Shown piece by piece: positions 1 through 11,925 of a stretch of DNA of 64,000 nt (its first letter is position 1; each line of letters opens with the position of its first letter). This DNA comes from Limanda limanda (Eukaryota > Chordata > Actinopteri > Pleuronectiformes > Pleuronectidae): contig NC_083645.1 in assembly GCF_963576545.1 (NCBI RefSeq), positions 6,477,930 through 6,541,929 on the forward strand, read 5' to 3'. The position numbers and the translations under genes were made by a program. The notes beneath the pieces were generated by a model. It did no database searches, was not told where the DNA came from, and saw nothing but the letters and a program-made list of their open reading frames with translations.

Positions 1-330
1 CTATTGCCCCCTGGTGGCTGGCTGCAGTACAAGTGATAAATCCTGAATATTCCTTATAAGGGGACATGGACCATACTTAAAAGTCAAAAAACATTAAAAA
101 TACATTTTTCAAGTGTCTGTTTCTGACAAGTTTGTCTTTGATAAAGTATCTGATACAACACAAATTTGGTGAAACGTCACAGTTGATCATAATGGTGGAG
201 TACATGTATTGGATGGACCTTGAAGCCGCAGTTCAACACAAGAATCACTTTTGCTCAGACTTGGTCTCCAAATGCCTTCAAAATCACAATTTGGTGGCAC
301 CCACATCCAAGATGGTTCAACCTCCTTTTT
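1..330 (+). repeat. Dispersed teleost repeat, family A, copy 1 (cut by window edge)
   Basis: The start carries the family signature gccccctggtggctggctgc followed by a 'gggacatggacca' block and a 'tttctgac' block that recur in order at 24985 and, inverted, at 53757. The core is about 1-130. The stretch to 330 (cacaagaatcactttt, caaatgccttcaaaatcac) is probably part of the same element but has no second copy in this window. The 5' end may lie outside. Class unknown; no coding capacity seen. Confidence 0.6.
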
Positions 331-689
331 GACACGTCGTGGCTGAGAGAGAGGAGGAAAGGAAGCAAGGACGGTAGAATGATGGAGTGATGAGGGAGGT
401 ATCAGTGGGGAGATATCGAGTGACAGCTGGGAGATAAGGGATGTGTCAAAGAGTAATAAAAGAGTCATACATGGAAAAGGGGATGCAAGGAGAATAGATA
501 GAACAATGGTGGTCATTCAAGGTCATTTATATGCCACACACACAGGCACAGGCAGTTTTAGTGTGGATGGTTGTGTTTACTGTAACTGACTCATACAGTG
601 TATTTATGTTTGTTTTAGCCTTGCATTCAGTTTGTAGCTTGTGAATTAAATTCCGTAGTAGAACATTTGCTTTGAATGTTTTCCTCTAT

Positions 690-800
690 TTTTAGCCTCT
701 CTTCCACTGTGGTCCAAACCAATATCTCCACAACCAGATGGATTGACATGAAACCTGGTACAGATTTGTATCATGCACACAGGATGAATAATCTGGTTGT
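690..800 (+). repeat. Dispersed teleost repeat, family D, fragment
   Basis: The words 'tggtccaaac', 'atggattgacatgaaa', 'tggtacagattt' and 'aggatgaat' follow in the order of a common fish repeat ('tggtccagactgaaatatctcaacaactattggatgg...'). A longer related copy is at 48350-48700. Only the central part is present; no coding sequence. Confidence 0.5.
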
Positions 801-883
801 ATACTCACTCATAGACGACCTACTGTGTACAAAAGGACAACCCCATGGCTCCTCATAAGTGAAGCCAAACTGTTTTAAATTGT

Positions 884-1240
884 TTCCTTGTGGCCGGCTG
901 CTGTATAGGTCAGAAACATTCTCCATGTTAAGAAATGGGACATGAACCAAACCGAAAGCTAATAATACACATCAAAAAGATTTTTCTCAAACATTTGGTA
1001 ATTTGAGGTACTTCTTTTCACATTCATGTATTTTTTATTTATGTTGGTTTTAATTTCTTATTTGATTCCTTTGAAAATGAGTTACACACCATGATTGGTC
1101 AAGCCCATGTATCGGTGGGTTGTCCATAACCCAGTTTAATAACCTGTTGACTACTGACCAGAGATCCAGATGACTTCTTAAGAACAAGATGCCAGCATTT
1201 ATATCCAAGATATCTTGACTAGTGGGATGAAGTCTTTACC
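884..1240 (+). repeat. Dispersed repeat, family A, copy 2 (diverged)
   Basis: Contains ggccggctgctgtataggtc, 'ctccatgtta', 'gggacatgaacc', 'tttctcaaac', then 'catgattggtcaagc' and 'ttatatccaagatat'. This is the same block order as the fuller copy at 24985-25387, with heavy divergence. Confidence 0.5.
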
Positions 1241-1396
1241 CTGACTTTACATCCAGCACAACCAATGGGTTCAACTTTTTTCATTTATTTGGTGAAAAAT
1301 CTGAACTTCTTTCTGGATTATGACAAATTGTTGGACAGACTTTGGTTGTTTGATGACAACATATCCGACCATCTTATGCCCAAACTCATGATCTAA

Positions 1397-1884
1397 AGGC
1401 CGATTTATAGTCGTTTTTTACGCACGCACGCACGCACGCAGCTTCTACGGACTCGTTTTGGTTTATAGTTCCCCCAGAGTTGCGCGTGTTGCAACGCAAT
1501 TCACCGCCAGACATCGTCACGGCGGCTCCTCAGAGCCTTTTTCTGGCGGACAAATCCGCCGGTTAGTGACGGGTTATACTAGTGGACATGGTTTCGGACC
1601 TTTTCTGCCAAGTGCTCTTCTATTTGGTCCATATTCGTTCTTCTAAATCTTCCGTGGCTTCCGCAGTTTCCGGGATTGAAACCGGAAATGCCACTCCGGA
1701 CGGGATGTAGTAAGCAGACCAATCACAAGCCTTGTGGGTTGCGTGAGGCTCGCGTCGCTTTGTCGTATAGTCAGAAAAATTGGCTGACGCACGCAAGCCG
1801 CAACACGCCCCCCGCAAGTACGCGAGGGGCGTGTTGCGTCGCTCGCGTGCGTGCGTTTGTAAAAAGCCGAGTATAAATCGGCCT
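1397..1884. mobile_element. Harbinger-like MITE, 488 bp, with TAA target duplication
   Basis: Terminal inverted repeats start AGGCCGATTTATA on the left and end TATAAATCGGCCT on the right. Similarity continues about 40 bp inward through a 'tttttacgcacgcacg' stretch. TAA flanks both sides (1394-1396 and 1885-1887), the TWA-type 3-bp target duplication of PIF/Harbinger elements. The interior is CpG- and CGCA-rich, unlike its AT-rich surroundings, and has a perfect 12-bp stem (1800-1811 with 1826-1837). There is no transposase, so it would be non-autonomous. The assignment rests on termini and duplication only. Confidence 0.75.
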
Positions 1885-2069
1885 TAAGGGAACAATCAGA
1901 GATAGACATGTTGTTTTGAGTTTTTTGAGCTGTATTGGCGTTATTGTCATCAAATCTGTTGAGCTCATTTTTTTTATGAACTTTTAAATTCTTTGAATTT
2001 CTTTCAAGCCCCGTCTTATATTCATATTTTGTATTTGTTCTAAACATTGGCTCATAATAAAATACCAGC

Positions 2070-2360
2070 TTAAAGGGATAGTTCACCCAAAAACGAAAAT
2101 TCACTCTTTATCTGCTGACCTCTATGTCGATGGAGTGGTGGGTGAAGTGTTTGAGTCCACAAAACACATTTGGAGTCTCAGGGTTAAACAGTGCGAAAAC
2201 ACAACAATTGAAGTAACTTGTGACAGATTCTTCAAATGTAAAAGAAAATGAATGTCTGTCATCCACGTTTGAATGTGGATCGCAGCAGACATTTAGGCTA
2301 AAAGTCTGCTGTAAATTACCTTGAATTTGAATCCCGGGGCTAGCGGACACTTGGATGACA
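2070..2360 (+). repeat. Dispersed teleost repeat, family B, copy 1
   Basis: Begins ttaaagggatagttcaccc, then 'aaaacgaaaattcactc', 'gatggagtggtgggtgaag', 'gagtccacaaaacac' and 'ggagtctcagggttaaac'. I know this order as a very common percomorph repeat, probably a non-autonomous DNA transposon. A reverse copy lies at 61218-61336. The expected mirrored 3' terminus is not visible, so this copy is probably truncated. Confidence 0.65.
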
Positions 2361-2923
2361 CCACAGAAGCAGTGGAGGGATTTTATGTTTTACGTTTGAA
2401 GAAGAATATAACATCTACATGCTGGAAATGTCCCTGAGAGCATGTTAGTATTCTTAATAATGAGCTCAAAGTACTGCTATGCCTATGTGTTGGTTTATTG
2501 TTGGTATGATCTAAGATGTGTTTTCCAACCAGGACTGTAATCAGAAGTTTTTATATGTTATCAGAGCAGCCTGATAGGGAGGAGTGAAAAGTTGGCCCAT
2601 CACGCAGAGGGGAGAGATATCGTTTAAAGATGGTTAAACGATATCAGTTGGACACCATTTCATTTGGTTTCTGCTCTTTTTACTGCAATCATACAAATCC
2701 ATAAAAATGCATATTTATATTGTCCCATTATGCAGTGAAAGAACAAAGGTTAGTATGTTTAATGAAAGAGTCCAAACAGCTAAGATATGCCTTGGAAGAG
2801 TCAGTATCTGTTCTGACAGAGCTTCACTCTAAATCTTCAGGGAAAATGGAGTCACTAAAAGATTGATACAACGTCTTGTCAAAATGTATCTAGCTCTCCT
2901 CCATGTCAGTTTTGCTTTCTTCC

Positions 2924-2925
<2 letters not shown>
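2361..2925. other. Unassigned non-coding sequence
   Basis: No gene or known element recognised. A short inverted pair 'atatcgtttaa' / 'ttaaacgatat' occurs at about 2618-2645. Confidence 0.5.
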
Positions 2926-2928
<3 letters not shown>

Positions 2929-2955
<27 letters not shown>

Positions 2956-2980
2956 CCACACACACACAAAAACACACACA
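2929..2980. repeat. (AC)n microsatellite, interrupted
   Basis: AC dinucleotides with 'ccc' and 'aaaa' interruptions. Confidence 0.95.
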
Positions 2981-3133
2981 CTCAACTATAAAGAGATATA
3001 TGTCAAAAAACCTCTCCAAATATTCTGCTTTTCACCTCTTTTGTTACAATATGCCCTGGACACGCAGCACTGCCCACACAAAGACATGCACAGCCACAAG
3101 AGACACGTGTATTTACACAATCTTTGTCTCTGC

Positions 3134-3155
3134 CACACACACACACACACACACT
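3134..3155. repeat. (CA)n microsatellite
   Basis: About 11 CA units. Confidence 0.9.
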
Positions 3156-3318
3156 GAGTCTAGTGGGAGGCTGGTTGACTGGTAGAGATTGTGTCAAGGC
3201 TGTCTTTGTCAATCAGGCTCAAACTCCGCCCCCAAACCTCTGACCTCATCATCGTCTTGACAACCAAAGGCTGTCAGAGTAGTCTGCTGAGATGGCAACT
3301 TCACTGAGGCACAGTCCT

Positions 3319-3362
3319 CGTGTGTGAGTGTGTGTGTGTGTCTGTGTGTGTGTGTGTGTGTG
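3319..3362. repeat. (GT)n microsatellite
   Basis: GT repeat with 'ga' and 'tc' interruptions, ending in a short G run. Confidence 0.9.
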
Positions 3363-4007
3363 TGGTGGGGGATGACAAATAAACATAAAGTCCAGTTATT
3401 AAGTATGGACGGTGACTGCAATACTTTGTATGCAAGGTATTTTCGTAAAATGACAAACAATAAGGGACTAATCCTACTTTGCAATGTTGTACCTCGCCAT
3501 TTGAAACATATGCAGTGATATGCTGACTATCCTATGGTCTGATTGTATTGGGCCGATCAATGACCATCATTTTGTCTTACAGTGAACCTGCTAAGTCATT
3601 TAACGCCAGCAATAATCTTTCAAGAAGACACTTTCAAGACGTTTTCTGTTGCAGCCATGGCCTTTGCAACCTGCCTGCTCTGTCATTTCTATTATCAACT
3701 TTTGTGCAACTCTTCTGGAGGAAAACATGTTCTTTGGTGAGTTGTTGTTTTTGTTTTTAGGATGCTGTCTGAATCTGTTCTATCTTGAGATGCCTGCACC
3801 TTTACATCCGCGGCATTACTCTGAGCTTACTTCGTTAAAATACATGGTGGCACCATGCTGGATCACAGAGTGTTCTCTCATTTTTGTTTCCTCTGAATAC
3901 CCTAAGGCCATGGAGCAGTGTTTAAACCAGCCTCTGACCTATTTTTTAGGAGTATAATGTTTTTCGGGGATATGAATAGCTAATGGGTTGCATGCTAATC
4001 CATGTTC

Positions 4008-4042
4008 CTCTATTGCCTCATGGTGGCTGGTCGTGTATTGTT
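4008..4042 (+). repeat. Possible family A start fragment
   Basis: 'ctctattgcctcatggtgg' followed by 'ctggtcgtgtatt' resembles the first 35 bases of family A (compare positions 1-30). The similarity stops at once afterwards. Confidence 0.35.
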
Positions 4043-4096
4043 AGCGTGCTAGCATGCTTTCTATTTTTGTTTGTGTGGTAGGAGGCAAGCTGTGTT

Positions 4097-4114
4097 TTTC
4101 ATGCTAGCATGAAA
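4097..4114. other. Perfect 18-bp palindrome
   Basis: TTTCATGCTAGCATGAAA reads the same on both strands. A related 'gtgctagcatgc' lies 50 bp upstream (about 4048). Such GCTAGCATG words occur in common fish repeats. Confidence 0.7.
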
Positions 4115-4119
4115 CAGAC

Positions 4120-5790
4120 TCACTGGTGTTCTGGTATGCCCCCCAGGCAAACCTCTGACTCAGTGTGAGTCCTTTTATTTTTTCCTTCCTCCAAACATCT
4201 TTGCACTACATACCATGATACTCAAAACTGGCAAAACCCATTCACTTTCTTGTTTCGCCTGACAACGTGAAAACAAGTGAGAAAATGTGTCATCTCCGGT
4301 GAGCTCATGTTGCTGCTTTCATTGGAGTTTGAATGGAGACAGGTTAAATGAGACACCTTCATAATCCAGTGCTCCAAAGGCCAAACTATGAGAGACTCTC
4401 CCAACATAGTCCTGAAAGCATCACAGCCCTAAAGGTCTTGTTATATTGCCAGTTGTATTTTGCTGTAATGAACCTGCTCAGCAGCCACCAACAGAGGATT
4501 GAGACTGTGCTGGGCCGCTTCGATTAGCCTTTCATTAAAGACTGGCAATGGTGATGTGTAACAACTCACGTTTTGATAGCTAGGTAAACTATAAAGGCTT
4601 TTATATGACGTCATGGAAACAAAATGTTAAAACAGTTTAGAAGTTATAGTCTTAATTAGGTTAATATTGGAATATAAGTGTTCACAAAACATGTTTAATG
4701 ATGTGATAATGAGGATATCATAGAGGAGAGCTTTGCATAGGATCAATATTCCCAGGAGGTACTTTGATTTCATTGATATTTGTCTGGGAGTATGAACCAC
4801 TACTCACACCATGGTTGCAGAACAAGAAGAACAGGAAAAAAAATCAGGTATTGATGTGTCTACACATTATTACAAAACAGTTACAACCCCATCCTTGTAG
4901 CTTCAGCAGATGAATTCCCTACACTGTAAAAACAGTTTCTTTGATTTCACTCTAAAAAAGGGAAGGTTACTTTTTCAATTCCATTTTTTGTAGGTTTGGT
5001 GAACTTTATTGAACTACTGTATAATTTAGTGAAAACTCAATGATACAATAACTGCTGGACTAAAATGTACTCGGGCCTACAGGAAAAAGCTTATTGCAAT
5101 TTTAAATCAAATCCCACACCATAAACTTGGGGCATGGCAGTAAACCAGTATAGTTCTGGTTGGTTTATGGGACTGTTGGAAAAATCAAACCCACTTCTTT
5201 GTGTACTGTGTACTTACTGGGTACTTGAAGGTGAAAGGGTACTTGCACAATGCACAGAGAGTGAAGAGACTTGGGGCCTCGATCTGAGCCTTTAGCTCCA
5301 TCCTGCCCCAGGCAGCCTGGCCAGTTAATCTGTCCATGTGCATTGGAGAGACTCTGGGTTTATAGCTACAGAATGTCTCAGACCAGAAGGCCTACAGCAT
5401 CGTGACCACACACTCATTACATGATTAGCCCCAATAGCCTGTAAGCAAGTAATCTAATTTTCATCATTATATCAAAATCAATAAATATCTTAAGATATTA
5501 CTTTCCCACCATTCATCTTAATATACACTAAATCTAATTAAAGTGATTGATGTGTTTGGTCCTGTATGTAATGAGGGTCAAGGATTTTAAAGTAAATCTA
5601 AATGGAACATTTTTCCCACCATTATTATCACTGACTTACAGTACATAAGCTGATCTACTCAGAATCCACCCACTCTAAGACGCCATCACAGTAAGGGCTG
5701 TGAGAACTGCAATATCGTAGCTGGGTTCCATTATTCATCACATGTGATATGATGGAGGTTCCTCCTTCACAGTCTATATTTAGGCGACCT
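4120..5790. other. Unassigned non-coding sequence
   Basis: No exon, RNA gene or recognisable repeat found. The sequence is AT-rich with many short stops in every frame. Confidence 0.5.
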
Positions 5791-5796
5791 GCATAC

Positions 5797-5900
5797 AGAG
5801 GGGTGGGGAACCTTTTTCTTATGAGGGCCTTTTCAGTTTTAATGACATCATCTGACGGTCAGACTGACTGATTGTAAGTATATATATCACACTTACCTCT
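5797..5900 (+). mobile_element. Possible left end of a hAT transposon
   Basis: 'gaggggtggggaacctttttc' followed by 'atgagggcc' resembles hAT termini of the CAGGGGTGGG type. No matching right end or 8-bp duplication was found, so at most this is a 5' fragment. Confidence 0.35.
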
Positions 5901-5904
5901 TTAA

Positions 5905-6880
5905 TTTGATGGCTGGAGCTGATGTCATATGGTAGTGATGGTGATGCATCTCACAGCTAGTTATCAAGGATTGGCTCAGTCCGTTTTGAGTTATTGCAAA
6001 AGTTAGTTATACAAATAGATGTTCACATCAGTAGATTGTCTTAAACAGAGATGGCAACTTCAGTGCATGTCTCCTCCGGATGGGTAAAATCATGTACATA
6101 CAATTTATAAAACACAAGCAAAGGAAAGTTGTTGGACCTACTGTCGCACTAAGGTTGTTGTTACTTTGAAGCTCAGTGATTTAATCTGTTGGTTTCCAGG
6201 CTGCTGTATGCACATTAAACAATGTGTTGTGATTACCTCTCATGACCTGACATTTCACACACAATTTCTGAATGAGCTTTGTAACTCATGTTGTGTTTGT
6301 CTGTAGTGATTGTTAAAAGTCTGAAGTTTATCATATTTAAATGTTTTACATGTATAGTTTACATGTTGTTCAAAGACACAGAAACATTGTAGACGTAATG
6401 TTAATAAGTATCAACATCAGAGGGAATAAATCATCTAAGATGATGAGTTACATTGTGGGATAAAAACCGTAAAATGTATTTATTAAATGTATTATTTAAA
6501 AAAACATTTTAATTAATTTTTTCTTGATATGTTTCCAAAGCTATTGGTGAATTGGTGAATGTTTCTTTTTTGGCATTGTATAAGGTTTCAAAAAGGTTTC
6601 AAACTGATTTTGAGACTCCTCCATCTTGTGTGTGTATAGATACAAGTGTGATTCCTGTTTTGTGTTTTTCATGCTACTGTCCGTCATTAGGTTAAACAAG
6701 ACCTGCTATGGAATCACTCTCATTCATTTACATGTATATATTAACCAAAGAACTCTTGAATCTTCCATGGTACTTAATTACCTCTTTCTGCATGAAGGAT
6801 TATACTTTAAAACAACTTCTAAGCCCCCTGCTGTGTTCTGTTAAGCTGTGAGCTCTCTGGGGTTCCCCACGAAAACTCTA
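5905..6880. other. Unassigned AT-rich non-coding sequence
   Basis: No gene or clear repeat recognised. Confidence 0.5.
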
Positions 6881-6884
6881 TTAC

Positions 6885-6931
6885 AAACACACACACATGC
6901 ATATGTGCACACGTGCACACACACACACACT
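6885..6931. repeat. (AC)n microsatellite, imperfect
   Basis: AC runs interrupted by 'atgcatatgtgcacacgtgc', itself largely self-complementary. Confidence 0.85.
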
Positions 6932-7080
6932 CAAGGACACACATAAATACACCCATTCCCAAATTCATTGAGCTCTGTGAACATCCCTTCTTCCCAGTGT
7001 GTGCTTCCCAAAAGACACTGGAACTGTCAAATCCTACAGACACAGTGGTGTGCTGGGCTTGGGGGTGTAGGACTCCAGGG

Positions 7081-7108
7081 ACACACACACACACACAAAC
7101 ACACACAG
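7081..7108. repeat. (AC)n microsatellite
   Basis: AC run with one 'aa' interruption. Confidence 0.9.
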
Positions 7109-7716
7109 CAGCCCAGAGTGCAGAGGTAAGCGGCTATTTGACAGTAGACCTTGAGGGAGATGGAGGAGCTTTTGCTGTCCAGAGAGAACAAGGGATGGAG
7201 GACGGGAAGGGGGGAGGGTTGGTCTAAATGACAGAGGAGCACGTACAGTTCCAAGATGGAGCGTTATTGCGATGGAGAGCAATTTTAGAACACTTATTCA
7301 ATATTAGTCATACCCCACTTTTCGAAATTATACCTTTTTTAGTTTCTAAAGGGAAAAATATGTTTCTTGGTGGTGCTAGTTTAACTGTTCACACCCAAAA
7401 TAGATGTTTGCATTCGGCTGTCATGCTGATTGTTGGGATGGGTTGGATTGACGAGGGTTGACAGGTGACGATAAGACATGAGGGACACTGTTCTACTGAA
7501 ACGATGGGATTTCACCTGATACTCCTGACCAGTCTTACTACGAAGGGCCTGTATTGCCGGCTACAATCAGCTTTAAAATACACACAAACATACAGAAAGA
7601 CTTAAGTAGAGAGCAACTGAAGAACGATGAGTTGTTCCTCTGGCCTTTTAAAGAAAGCTTGATTTGATACCAGGGTTTGAGGAGAGAGTGTGCGTGTAGT
7701 TGTGCTTGTGAACTGT

Positions 7717-7719
<3 letters not shown>

Positions 7720-7760
<41 letters not shown>

Positions 7761-7768
7761 TGTGTGTG
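7720..7768. repeat. (GT)n microsatellite
   Basis: About 24 GT units with one TATG interruption. Confidence 0.95.
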
Positions 7769-8847
7769 ACAACCCTGCAGCGTCCGGCCGCTGTCCTCCA
7801 CTTGCGTCCTGAATATTAATAAATAGCTGAATGCTGTCTCTGTCTGGGTTGTTGTTATTTCAGCCAATGTTAATGATGTAATAATGATGTTTGCTGGTTG
7901 TGGTGATCAAGCAACAGCACAATCTCAATCAGGAGCTGATGATTTGACAACAGTTTCATTTTATTTCTTTATTTGTCTGGACAGAGCCATGTTCATTGTC
8001 CAGGACAATGGTATTAAAGTTTAGATTTGATAGAGGCTCTAAGATCCCCCTCTCTGGAAGAAGTTGAAAAGCAAAGAGATCACAGGGAAAGAGAGTTTGT
8101 TTAACAAAACATAGCTACTTTAATAAAAATAACTAATTCAGGCTTCTTTGTAATGGATGATCAAACACAAAGAGAAAGTCGGATTCTTCAAATGTTTTTT
8201 AGCCATAGGGTTGATTTTTTAAGGAGCTATAATGTTTCAACTGAGTCTTTGATTCTCCCTGAATGAAATAAAACAAGTAGGATATCATATTAATGAACCT
8301 GGTAAGTTTTTAAAATATTTTTATTATACTCTTGTATTTTGGGCTCATACTTTAGAATTGGCTGTGAGACACTACTGAGCCTGACAGAAGCTTTAAACCC
8401 GATCGTCAGTTTGATGATTATTCGATGTGACATTGAATCCAAAGACTGATGTCATAAATTCTCAAACAGTAGTATTCTGAAGTATTACTTCAAAAGACTC
8501 TCTTCCACCCAGCATCCACCTGTAAGCTCTCGAGTGGATGTTTTAAGTTATCGTCACTCTCCCTGCTGAGCTTGGTGCTTCCTTGTAAGAGATGAGGGTT
8601 TTCAGAAATTTGGCAAACGAACATTTCCATCCCACTGTCATGGGAATATTAGGAGTTGCTACATTGAGACAAGCTGTAGGTGGCGCTCTTGTCTTCAGTC
8701 AGGTGGCATCATACCTCTGCAGAAGAAGAGGTCATAATGGCATGACATGGAATGATGTCATAATCTTTATTTGTGTTATAACTTGTAAACGTTTACACAC
8801 TCTTTTTTTAGGAATCACATCTCTTTCTTCATTATGTCCTATGCTGC

Positions 8848-8965
8848 AGCTCCTCTTTTCAGCCTCTGTCTGAAACAGTTGTTTTTAGCTCCTGTCTCTT
8901 TAAGGCCCCCCTCCGAATAAAGCCCACTCTGCTCTGATTGGCCGACTGGCCTTTAATCAAGGAAC
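8848..8965 (+). repeat. Dispersed teleost repeat, family C, copy 1
   Basis: The order 'ctcttttcagcctctgtctg', 'ctcctgtctctttaagg', 'aataaagcccactctg', 'ctctgattggcc' matches a second copy at 55357-55510 in the same orientation. I recognise it as a common fish dispersed repeat of uncertain class. No coding capacity. Confidence 0.6.
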
Positions 8966-9687
8966 ACCCGGTCTCCTCATGAGTCCACACATGATGCCGT
9001 TTTTATCTGCCGTCATTTTTCTCTCACTCCTGTTGTCATGGGACCTTGTCACTTATTTACCGAATCAGTCTCTTCCTTTTAATCAAATTTCGGTATTTTG
9101 GAGACACCAACCTCTCAACGTCTTCCATAAAAGCATAATCACTTGTTTAGTCATATTTTAAGACCTATTCAAATCACTGTTTCCACAAAAAAAATCTGGA
9201 AAATATGGAGGTTGGCCGTCATGATATAGTAATTAGATGACTTAGGGTCTCCCTGATCATGCAAACACTGCAGTTCATTCTGTGACAGAAAATCTACAAA
9301 GAAGGGATTATTCATTAGTTACAATATGTTGACAGAAGGAAACACAATAAACAAATGCTGTTTATTGCAAATAGGCTAGTGATATTTTTTCTTGCTTTTT
9401 GCCTCCAGCATTAACAGCCTCAGATGTGTCCTTGAACACACCACCAGGTAATTTGCAGCATATTGCAAAAACAATTAGAGGGAAACTGATTCCACATGTT
9501 TATCTACAAAAGGAGGAAATGTTTGTAAGAAACACAGTTTCATACTCGTAAATTGTTTAAACAGAACATTTAATATTTGATGTAATCCCCTGTTCCTCAT
9601 AATATTGACTCATACAACCTCACTTCTGCCTCTAGTAACTAAACAATGATTTAACTTCTTCATAGTTATGTTGAGACGCTCACAGCA
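8966..9687. other. Unassigned non-coding sequence
   Basis: No gene or repeat recognised. Confidence 0.5.
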
Positions 9688-9743
9688 CTTTAATATTTAA
9701 CCAAGACCAGCAAAGGTATCCTGTTCTTGGTTAAATATTAAAG
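9688..9743. other. Perfect 19-bp inverted repeat (hairpin)
   Basis: The arms 9688-9706 and 9725-9743 are exact reverse complements, separated by an 18-nt loop. The arms include TTTAATATTTAACCAAG. No clear target duplication was seen. It could be a fold-back element relic, a hairpin RNA precursor or chance in AT-rich DNA. Confidence 0.8.
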
Positions 9744-10114
9744 AGTCAACAGTGACTTCAGGTGCAAGACAAAATGTGTTTATTTAATTAAAATTTAACT
9801 GGGATTTAAATTTTAGTGCATTTATTCTAAACTGAATAACATGTGGGATGCCAAGGAGTCCTGCTCCTCTTTTCCTTCTCTGAGAAAAAAACTGTTTCCA
9901 TTTGATGGAGCCTTGTCCCACAATATCTTTTCTTTCAAAATCTTTACTTAATATTTTATTTTCTTTATTTCTCTACAAAAAACTATATGTCCCTATTTGG
10001 TGCACCATATCAGATTAGGTGATTTACAACTGTGATACATTGGCAGGTCAGAGCAAAGAATCACAACAACAGAACAGAGTGGAATAAACCTATTCAATTA
10101 TACAAGAAGAAAGT

Positions 10115-10435
10115 AGAGCTGGCAGTATGACCAAATATAAATAGACATAAGCATATCAGTCAATGATACATATCTCATTTAAGGCCACATAATTATTTAC
10201 TTTTAGATTAAATTCAGATTTTTGCCTTTTACGTGAAGATTGTAGTTTTAAACTCCGTAGGGGCCGAGAATAAAAAAAATGTCTACACATCTGAGTTTGA
10301 TCAATTATTTCTTATCCCCACTCACTGTACGTACACAATACATGGACATATCAATACTTATTCAGCTTTTGCTATATTGCTATTGATGAAAATTATATAG
10401 TGATAATTACTGATATTGTATTATTGCCCATCCCT
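10115..10435. mobile_element. Non-autonomous DNA transposon-like element
   Basis: The left end 'agagctggcagtatgacc' and right end 'ttattgcccatccct' are imperfect inverted repeats, matching the well-known fish AGGGCTGGGCAATATG-type termini. The interior is AT-rich and non-coding. I could not see a matching 8-bp target duplication. Confidence 0.5.
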
Positions 10436-10808
10436 TGAAAAACAAGATAAGCCAGACAACATAATCCTTATGACACAGAGAAATAGTTAGATAGATAGAT
10501 GAGGTAGCCATGGTTTCCACAGAGAGTGAACTTATTGTGATAAATCTGAAAAAGTAATTAATTCAGGAAAATAGCAGTGTTTTGAATAAGCTGTTCTACA
10601 ACTACACACAATATAGGTTTTAATACTAGTAGAATAAGCAGACATGTCATAGAAAGGTTTGATTCAATGTCCAACAATGCACTTTTTTTATGTGAAGCAT
10701 TTTCCCTCCAGAGAATGAAACACAGACACAAAGGAATGAATAGACCTGCATGCACACAAAACACACACAAAATAAACTTCCTCTGCTTACACACTGATAT
10801 ACAGAGCT

Positions 10809-10923
<115 letters not shown>

Positions 10924-11032
10924 AGAAGCAGCCCTGGAAAAATACTGTCTGAGCTGAAAAATAAATTGCAGTGAGCAGAAACACATGAAAACACACATGC
11001 ACACACTCAGAGGAGTGTGCACGGCGGCTTTT

Positions 11033-11046
11033 GGGGGGGGGGGGGG
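11033..11046. repeat. (G)14 homopolymer
   Basis: Fourteen consecutive G. Confidence 0.95.
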
Positions 11047-11143
11047 ATTGAGGAGCAGGCTTTTAACCAAAGTAGAAGCAGCAGTAGAAAAATCTACAGT
11101 GACGGAAAGACAGCGTCCATCTTCTGTCCTGCTCTTTCCTCCA

Positions 11144-11215
11144 TCTCTCTCTCTCTCTCTCCCCCCCCTCTCTCTCTCACTCTCTCTCTCTCTCTCTCTC
11201 TCACCCTCTCTCTTT
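11144..11215. repeat. (CT)n microsatellite, imperfect
   Basis: CT repeats broken by a C8 run and single-base changes. Confidence 0.95.
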
Positions 11216-11290
11216 CTATTTGCCGTTAACCTCGCAGCGTTGTGCGACTTTTATCCCTGAAGACTTTATAGGTTCATAAACTCTGTCCCA

Positions 11291-11302
11291 CCACACACAC
11301 AG

Positions 11303-11333
<31 letters not shown>

Positions 11334-11334
11334 A
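11291..11334. repeat. (AC)n microsatellite
   Basis: AC run with one GA interruption. Confidence 0.95.
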
Positions 11335-11519
11335 CCGCTGGCTAGGCCACAAATCTCTGTCTTTATGGAACTATCTATAGCTGTAGCATCGTCCAATACT
11401 CCGACTCCCCATCTCCCCTGCCTGTGAGGAATAGAGGAGAAGTTAACTCTCGGTGGGTGGACCTGTGAGAGAGGTCAGTCAAGTTGTTATGATTCGGTGC
11501 TTCAACAAGCGTAACTCTC

Positions 11520-11541
11520 AGTGTGTGTGTGTGTGTGGGGG
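11520..11541. repeat. (GT)9 plus G run
   Basis: GT repeat passing into a G stretch. Confidence 0.85.
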
Positions 11542-11855
11542 GGTACGACTGTTTCATTTCAATGGCAGAGAAGCAGTGGCCGTACGTCTCTGTAAAAGCA
11601 CTGTTTATGTGCCACAACTGAAAGAATGACATTTACTGTGAGTCGTTCACACGGCTGCCATATTTGCCGTCGTCTAAATGTCACATCTCCCGTTTATCAT
11701 TTGATAGAAAGTACTTGCCTTGCAGTTGTCTAAACCAGCAATAGAGGGATAAATGAACAGTTTGGTTGAACTATGACCTTGGGACCGAACCCCCACCAAC
11801 ACAAGCATCTTTTTTTATGTCTTCAAATCTCCACATCCTGGTGTACCTGACACTG

Positions 11856-11925
11856 GTTTAAAGGGTTGGTTCACCATAATTACAAAGAAAACAATAAATC
11901 ACTACATATGGCTCAAGCTAAAGCC
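11856..11925 (+). repeat. Possible dispersed-repeat terminus
   Basis: 'tttaaagggttggttcacc' then 'ataattacaaagaaaac' resembles the start of a common fish repeat beginning TTAAAGGGTTAGTTCACCC. It is related in style to family B. Only the first 60-70 bases are recognisable. Confidence 0.4.

Noticed and set aside
1415..1440. CGCA tandem units as an independent microsatellite
   Set aside because: They are part of the inverted-repeat ends of the MITE and recur at its right end.
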